Positions 61,702-64,000 of a DNA stretch of 64,000 bases are shown here, one piece after another. Both the position numbers and the translations under genes were made by a program. The DNA is from an uncultured Clostridia bacterium (lineage in GTDB: Bacteria > Bacillota > Clostridia > Oscillospirales > Ruminococcaceae), in assembly GCA_947627875.1 (NCBI GenBank), contig CANQXS010000007.1, positions 59,010-123,009 of the forward strand. The letters run 5' to 3'. Numbering within the stretch: position 1 is the stretch's first letter; each line of letters starts with the position of its first letter. The notes below the pieces were generated by a model. The model saw only the letters and a program-made list of their open reading frames with translations, ran no database searches and was not told the DNA's origin.

Positions 61702-61734
61702 CCCGATGAAAAATAAAAGGGGAGGGCGATTTTT

Positions 61735-61986
61735 ATGCGCTTAAAAAGGCTTGCAGCCGTATTCATTATAATTTTTACCGCTCTTGCGGCATTTACCTCC
61801 TGCGGCGAGGGCAGCGCCGAACCGACGGGAAAGCTTGACGACCGCAGCGGCGAGCTCGCGGGAGCCGAGAGCGGCAAAAGCTCCGACGGCGGTTCCGACT
61901 ATGATTACAGCGGATACGACCTTGTTATCCTTCGCTACTACGGCGCTTCCCCGACCGCCGCGGTTTCGAAGCGAATAAAGGAGTGA
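61735..61986 (+). CDS. Short lipoprotein, probably a truncated binding protein
   Basis: An 83-residue lipoprotein. The signal (MRLKRLAAVFIIIFTALAAF) ends in a lipobox TSCGEG, followed by a polar Gly/Ser/Glu linker and a DYDYSGYDLVILRYYGASPT segment like the first strand of a solute-binding fold. It then ends with AVSKRIKE and a stop. ABC permeases of this family are normally preceded by a ~450-residue binding protein. Its place in the operon, 4 bases before the permease, and its strong ribosome site suggest that an internal deletion left only the two ends. Alternatively it is a genuine small lipoprotein. Confidence 0.55.
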   Translation: MRLKRLAAVFIIIFTALAAFTSCGEGSAEPTGKLDDRSGELAGAESGKSSDGGSDYDYSGYDLVILRYYGASPTAAVSKRIKE

Positions 61987-61990
61987 TGGT

Positions 61991-62830
61991 ATGACCCGCA
62001 GCTTCAAGCTCAAAATCGCGCTGTTAAGCCTTCCCGCAGCGGTAGGCTTCGCGGTGTTCTATATAATACCCTTCTTTCGGAGCGTCGGCTATTCCTTTAT
62101 TGGGAGCGTCACCAAAAAGGACTTCGTCGGGCTCGGCAACTACGGCGAGGTCATTGCAAACGAATATTTCAGAATGGCGCTCAAAAACACCGTTATCTTT
62201 TCGGTGGTCGGCGTCGCGGTCATAATGCTTCTGTCGCTCGCGCTGTCGGTGGCGCTCGTAAAGCTCTCAAAGCGGTTTTCGTTCATAAAGAGCTTCTTCG
62301 TGATGCCCTATGTCCTCCCCTCGGCGAGCATAATCTTCTTCTGGCAGATGTTCTTCGATACAGGCGCATATACCGCTCTGACCGAAATAGAGGGGATAGG
62401 CGGCTTCATCGACGTTCTGCCGCTCTATGTGATCTTCCTCTGGAAAAACATCGGGATAAACATTATCCTCATCACCTCGGCGCTCGCGAAGATATCCCCC
62501 GAAATTTACGAAGCCGCCGCGCTCGACAGCGCCCACGGGCTTAAGCTCCACACAAGGATAACCCTGCCGCTGATTTCCCCGAGCCTGTTCTTTGTAGGGG
62601 TGCTGAGCTTTGTAAATTCGCTGAAGATATTTAAGGAGAGCTACCTCTACTATAACTCAAACTACCCGCCCGACGCCGCATATATGATACAGAACTATAT
62701 GAACAACCACTTCTACAAGCTCAACTATCAGAACCTCTCGACCGCCGTCGTTATCTTTACGCTCGCTATGGCGCTGGTGATATTCTTATGGTATAAGCTT
62801 GAGAACAAAATGTCGGAGGGGACGTTCTGA
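61991..62830 (+). CDS. Carbohydrate ABC transporter permease (UgpA/MalF type)
   Basis: A 279-residue permease with six predicted helices. The coupling EAA loop is EIYEAAALDSAHGLKLHTRI followed by TLPLISPS, which contacts the ATPase. Typical starts such as LPAAVGFAVFYIIPFFRS are present. It works with the second permease, a binding lipoprotein and an ATPase (usually a shared MsmK-like protein, not in the window) to import oligosaccharides. GGAGTGATGG ribosome site. The next gene starts in the last base of its stop codon (TGATG overlap). Confidence 0.93.
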   Translation: MTRSFKLKIALLSLPAAVGFAVFYIIPFFRSVGYSFIGSVTKKDFVGLGNYGEVIANEYFRMALKNTVIFSVVGVAVIMLLSLALSVALVKLSKRFSFIKSFFVMPYVLPSASIIFFWQMFFDTGAYTALTEIEGIGGFIDVLPLYVIFLWKNIGINIILITSALAKISPEIYEAAALDSAHGLKLHTRITLPLISPSLFFVGVLSFVNSLKIFKESYLYYNSNYPPDAAYMIQNYMNNHFYKLNYQNLSTAVVIFTLAMALVIFLWYKLENKMSEGTF

Positions 62831-63600
62831 TGAAAAAGAAAAGCGTTTTTGCGGTCCTTAGGCTGACGGCTTTAGCCGCTCTCGCGGTGCTCTTTGTCAT
62901 ACCGGTAGTCAGCACCGCCGTTAGATCCTTCTCGTTCGGCGGAAAAATCGGTCTCGGGCAATATTGGGAGCTGTTTGTGACCAACTTCACCTATCTTGAT
63001 TTCTTCCGGAACTCGGTTATCTATGCCGCAGTGATAACCGCGGTGAGCATAGCGGTCTCGCTTCCTATCGGGTTCCTGTTTGCAAAGGTGAATTTCAAGG
63101 GGCGCGACGCGCTGTTCTTCGTGTTTATTCTGGTAATGCTCCTGCCGTTTCAGGCGACGCTCCTGCCGAATTACATTCAGCTCCGCGACTTCAATATGCT
63201 CAACACCCCTCTCGCGCTCACCGTCCCGATGATGTTCTCGCCGTTTGCTGTCATTTTGCTGCGGCAGTTTATGAAAACGGTCCCCAACGACCTTATAGAC
63301 TACACTCTTCTTGAGACCTCGTCGGTGATAAGAACGTTCCGCTGTGCGATACTTCCACAAATCAAACCCGCCGTCGTTTCGCTCGCGATACTTATTTTCT
63401 GCGAGAGCTGGAATATGGTCGATCAGGCGCTTATCTTCTCAATGGAAAACACGGGGATATACCCTCTGTCGGTAGTCCTCGGGGATATTCCCGAAAACGT
63501 CCGTTATGCCGGCGGGACGGTATATATGTTTCCGATAATAATGCTCTTCGTTATGTTCCGCGAAACGCTTGAGGAGTCTATGGAGGCGTATAAGCTGTGA
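62830..63600 (+). CDS. Carbohydrate ABC transporter permease (UgpE/MalG type)
   Basis: A 256-residue permease and partner of the previous gene. It has six predicted helices and an altered EAA-type loop in LIDYTLLETSSVIRTFRCAI. TLLPNYIQLRDFNMLNTPLA in the third helix-loop region is standard for the family. The usual E-A-A-G core is not well conserved here (LLETSS), which could mean a specialised or weak ATPase contact. It overlaps the following gene by 4 bases (GTGA). Confidence 0.9.
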   Translation: MKKKSVFAVLRLTALAALAVLFVIPVVSTAVRSFSFGGKIGLGQYWELFVTNFTYLDFFRNSVIYAAVITAVSIAVSLPIGFLFAKVNFKGRDALFFVFILVMLLPFQATLLPNYIQLRDFNMLNTPLALTVPMMFSPFAVILLRQFMKTVPNDLIDYTLLETSSVIRTFRCAILPQIKPAVVSLAILIFCESWNMVDQALIFSMENTGIYPLSVVLGDIPENVRYAGGTVYMFPIIMLFVMFRETLEESMEAYKL

Positions 63601-63998
63601 AAAAGGCAGTTACAGCCGCAAGCGTTATTTTCTGCGCAATTATCATCTTCTTCACCTTTTTCGGCGAAAAGCTCTATTATTCGACAAAGCCGAGGGTAGA
63701 GCTCGAGCGCCCGCTTCGGATGAACGATATGATACTTCTGCCCGAGAGCGCGGTTTTCAGCGAGCCCGACGGAGACTACATCTTCACCGTCGAGAGCGAG
63801 GAGGGCTTTTCGGCGGAGATACTCACCGTTACGAAGATACGCCTTACCCGCTGCGAGCCCGATGAGAGCGGCTATTTCGGCGACGGCTATGTTACGGTCG
63901 AGGCGGAGGGCTATTCGAGCGCCCCGTCGGCGGTTTTTTGCTATTCTTTATTTAATCAATATTTTTGCCTATCAACTTTTCGTCAATGCGGGGATTGA
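63597..63998 (+). CDS. Membrane-anchored protein, possible HlyD/adaptor-like fragment
   Basis: A 133-residue frame with a GTG start overlapping the permease stop. A membrane helix (~5-22) is followed by a beta-rich part: RPLRMNDMILLPESAVFSEP, DGDYIFTVESEE and VTVEAEGYSSAP. These resemble the beta-barrel strands of membrane-fusion (HlyD/RND adaptor) proteins. From ~63930 the composition turns AT-rich and the frame ends in an unrelated tail (CYSLFNQYFCLSTFRQCGD). The gene may be broken by an insertion or deletion there, or a mobile or assembly junction begins. The right window edge stops the analysis. Confidence 0.5.
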   Translation: MKKAVTAASVIFCAIIIFFTFFGEKLYYSTKPRVELERPLRMNDMILLPESAVFSEPDGDYIFTVESEEGFSAEILTVTKIRLTRCEPDESGYFGDGYVTVEAEGYSSAPSAVFCYSLFNQYFCLSTFRQCGD

Positions 63999-64000
63999 TA

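Overview
The window reads as a chromosomal piece of a Gram-positive anaerobe of the Clostridia/Bacillota, most like gut Oscillospiraceae or Ruminococcaceae relatives. This is inferred from a T-box leader, BlaI/M56 sensor pairs, an Agr-type LytTR system, lipoprotein binding proteins, GH43 enzymes and very regular sigma-A promoters. Many promoters are TTGACA-17-TATAAT with a TGn extension. No rRNA, tRNA, CRISPR array, insertion sequence or integrase was seen.

Layout. 1-7 kb: the end of an ABC exporter, an Agr-like histidine kinase/LytTR regulator pair facing a metal-type permease, a DUF2975/XRE pair and a MATE pump. 7-17 kb: a hybrid kinase with its own binding-protein domain, a BlaI/M56 module with a giant ectodomain, a 39-residue protein, a surface coiled-coil protein with an esterase, and a GH25 lysozyme. 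17-28 kb: a Na/phosphate symporter, a secreted GH43, a DUF1287 gene behind a four-repeat operator, a TetR regulator, and an operon of hybrid kinase, solute-binding lipoprotein and hydrolase. 28-40 kb: a second BlaI/M56 module, an SPFH protein with a ribbon-helix-helix partner, an ECF sigma/membrane partner pair, DUF4867, an AT-rich RNA methyltransferase, a second GH43 and a VOC protein. 40.6-47.5 kb: a seven-gene phage head and DNA-packaging cassette with no integration, lysis or tail-tube genes. 47.7-50.2 kb: a second ECF sigma/membrane partner pair. 50.2-61.4 kb: leuA-leuC-leuD-leuB-ilvB-ilvN-ilvC-ilvD plus a DUF815 ATPase, all behind one T-box. 61.5-64 kb: a carbohydrate-type ABC permease operon led by a truncated lipoprotein.

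How the parts work together. Envelope sensing dominates: two proteolytic BlaI/M56 systems, two ECF sigma systems, two orphan hybrid kinases and one Agr-type system. Their likely targets are cell-wall, transport and glycan functions. The branched-chain amino acid operon is complete from pyruvate to the keto acids of valine and leucine, and is gated by leucyl-tRNA charging.

Most interesting points. (1) A compact, host-like phage packaging/capsid cassette behind a three-hairpin leader. (2) Two promoters 60 kb apart with identical LytTR-type geometry: 9-bp repeats 21 bp apart, a 10-nt gap, then a -35 and a -10 spaced by 17. They are the probable regulon of the LytTR pair in this window. (3) Paired BlaI/M56 modules with very large ectodomains and different operators. 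(4) A MerR-type 19-bp-spacer promoter in front of an ABC operon whose binding protein is cut to 83 residues.
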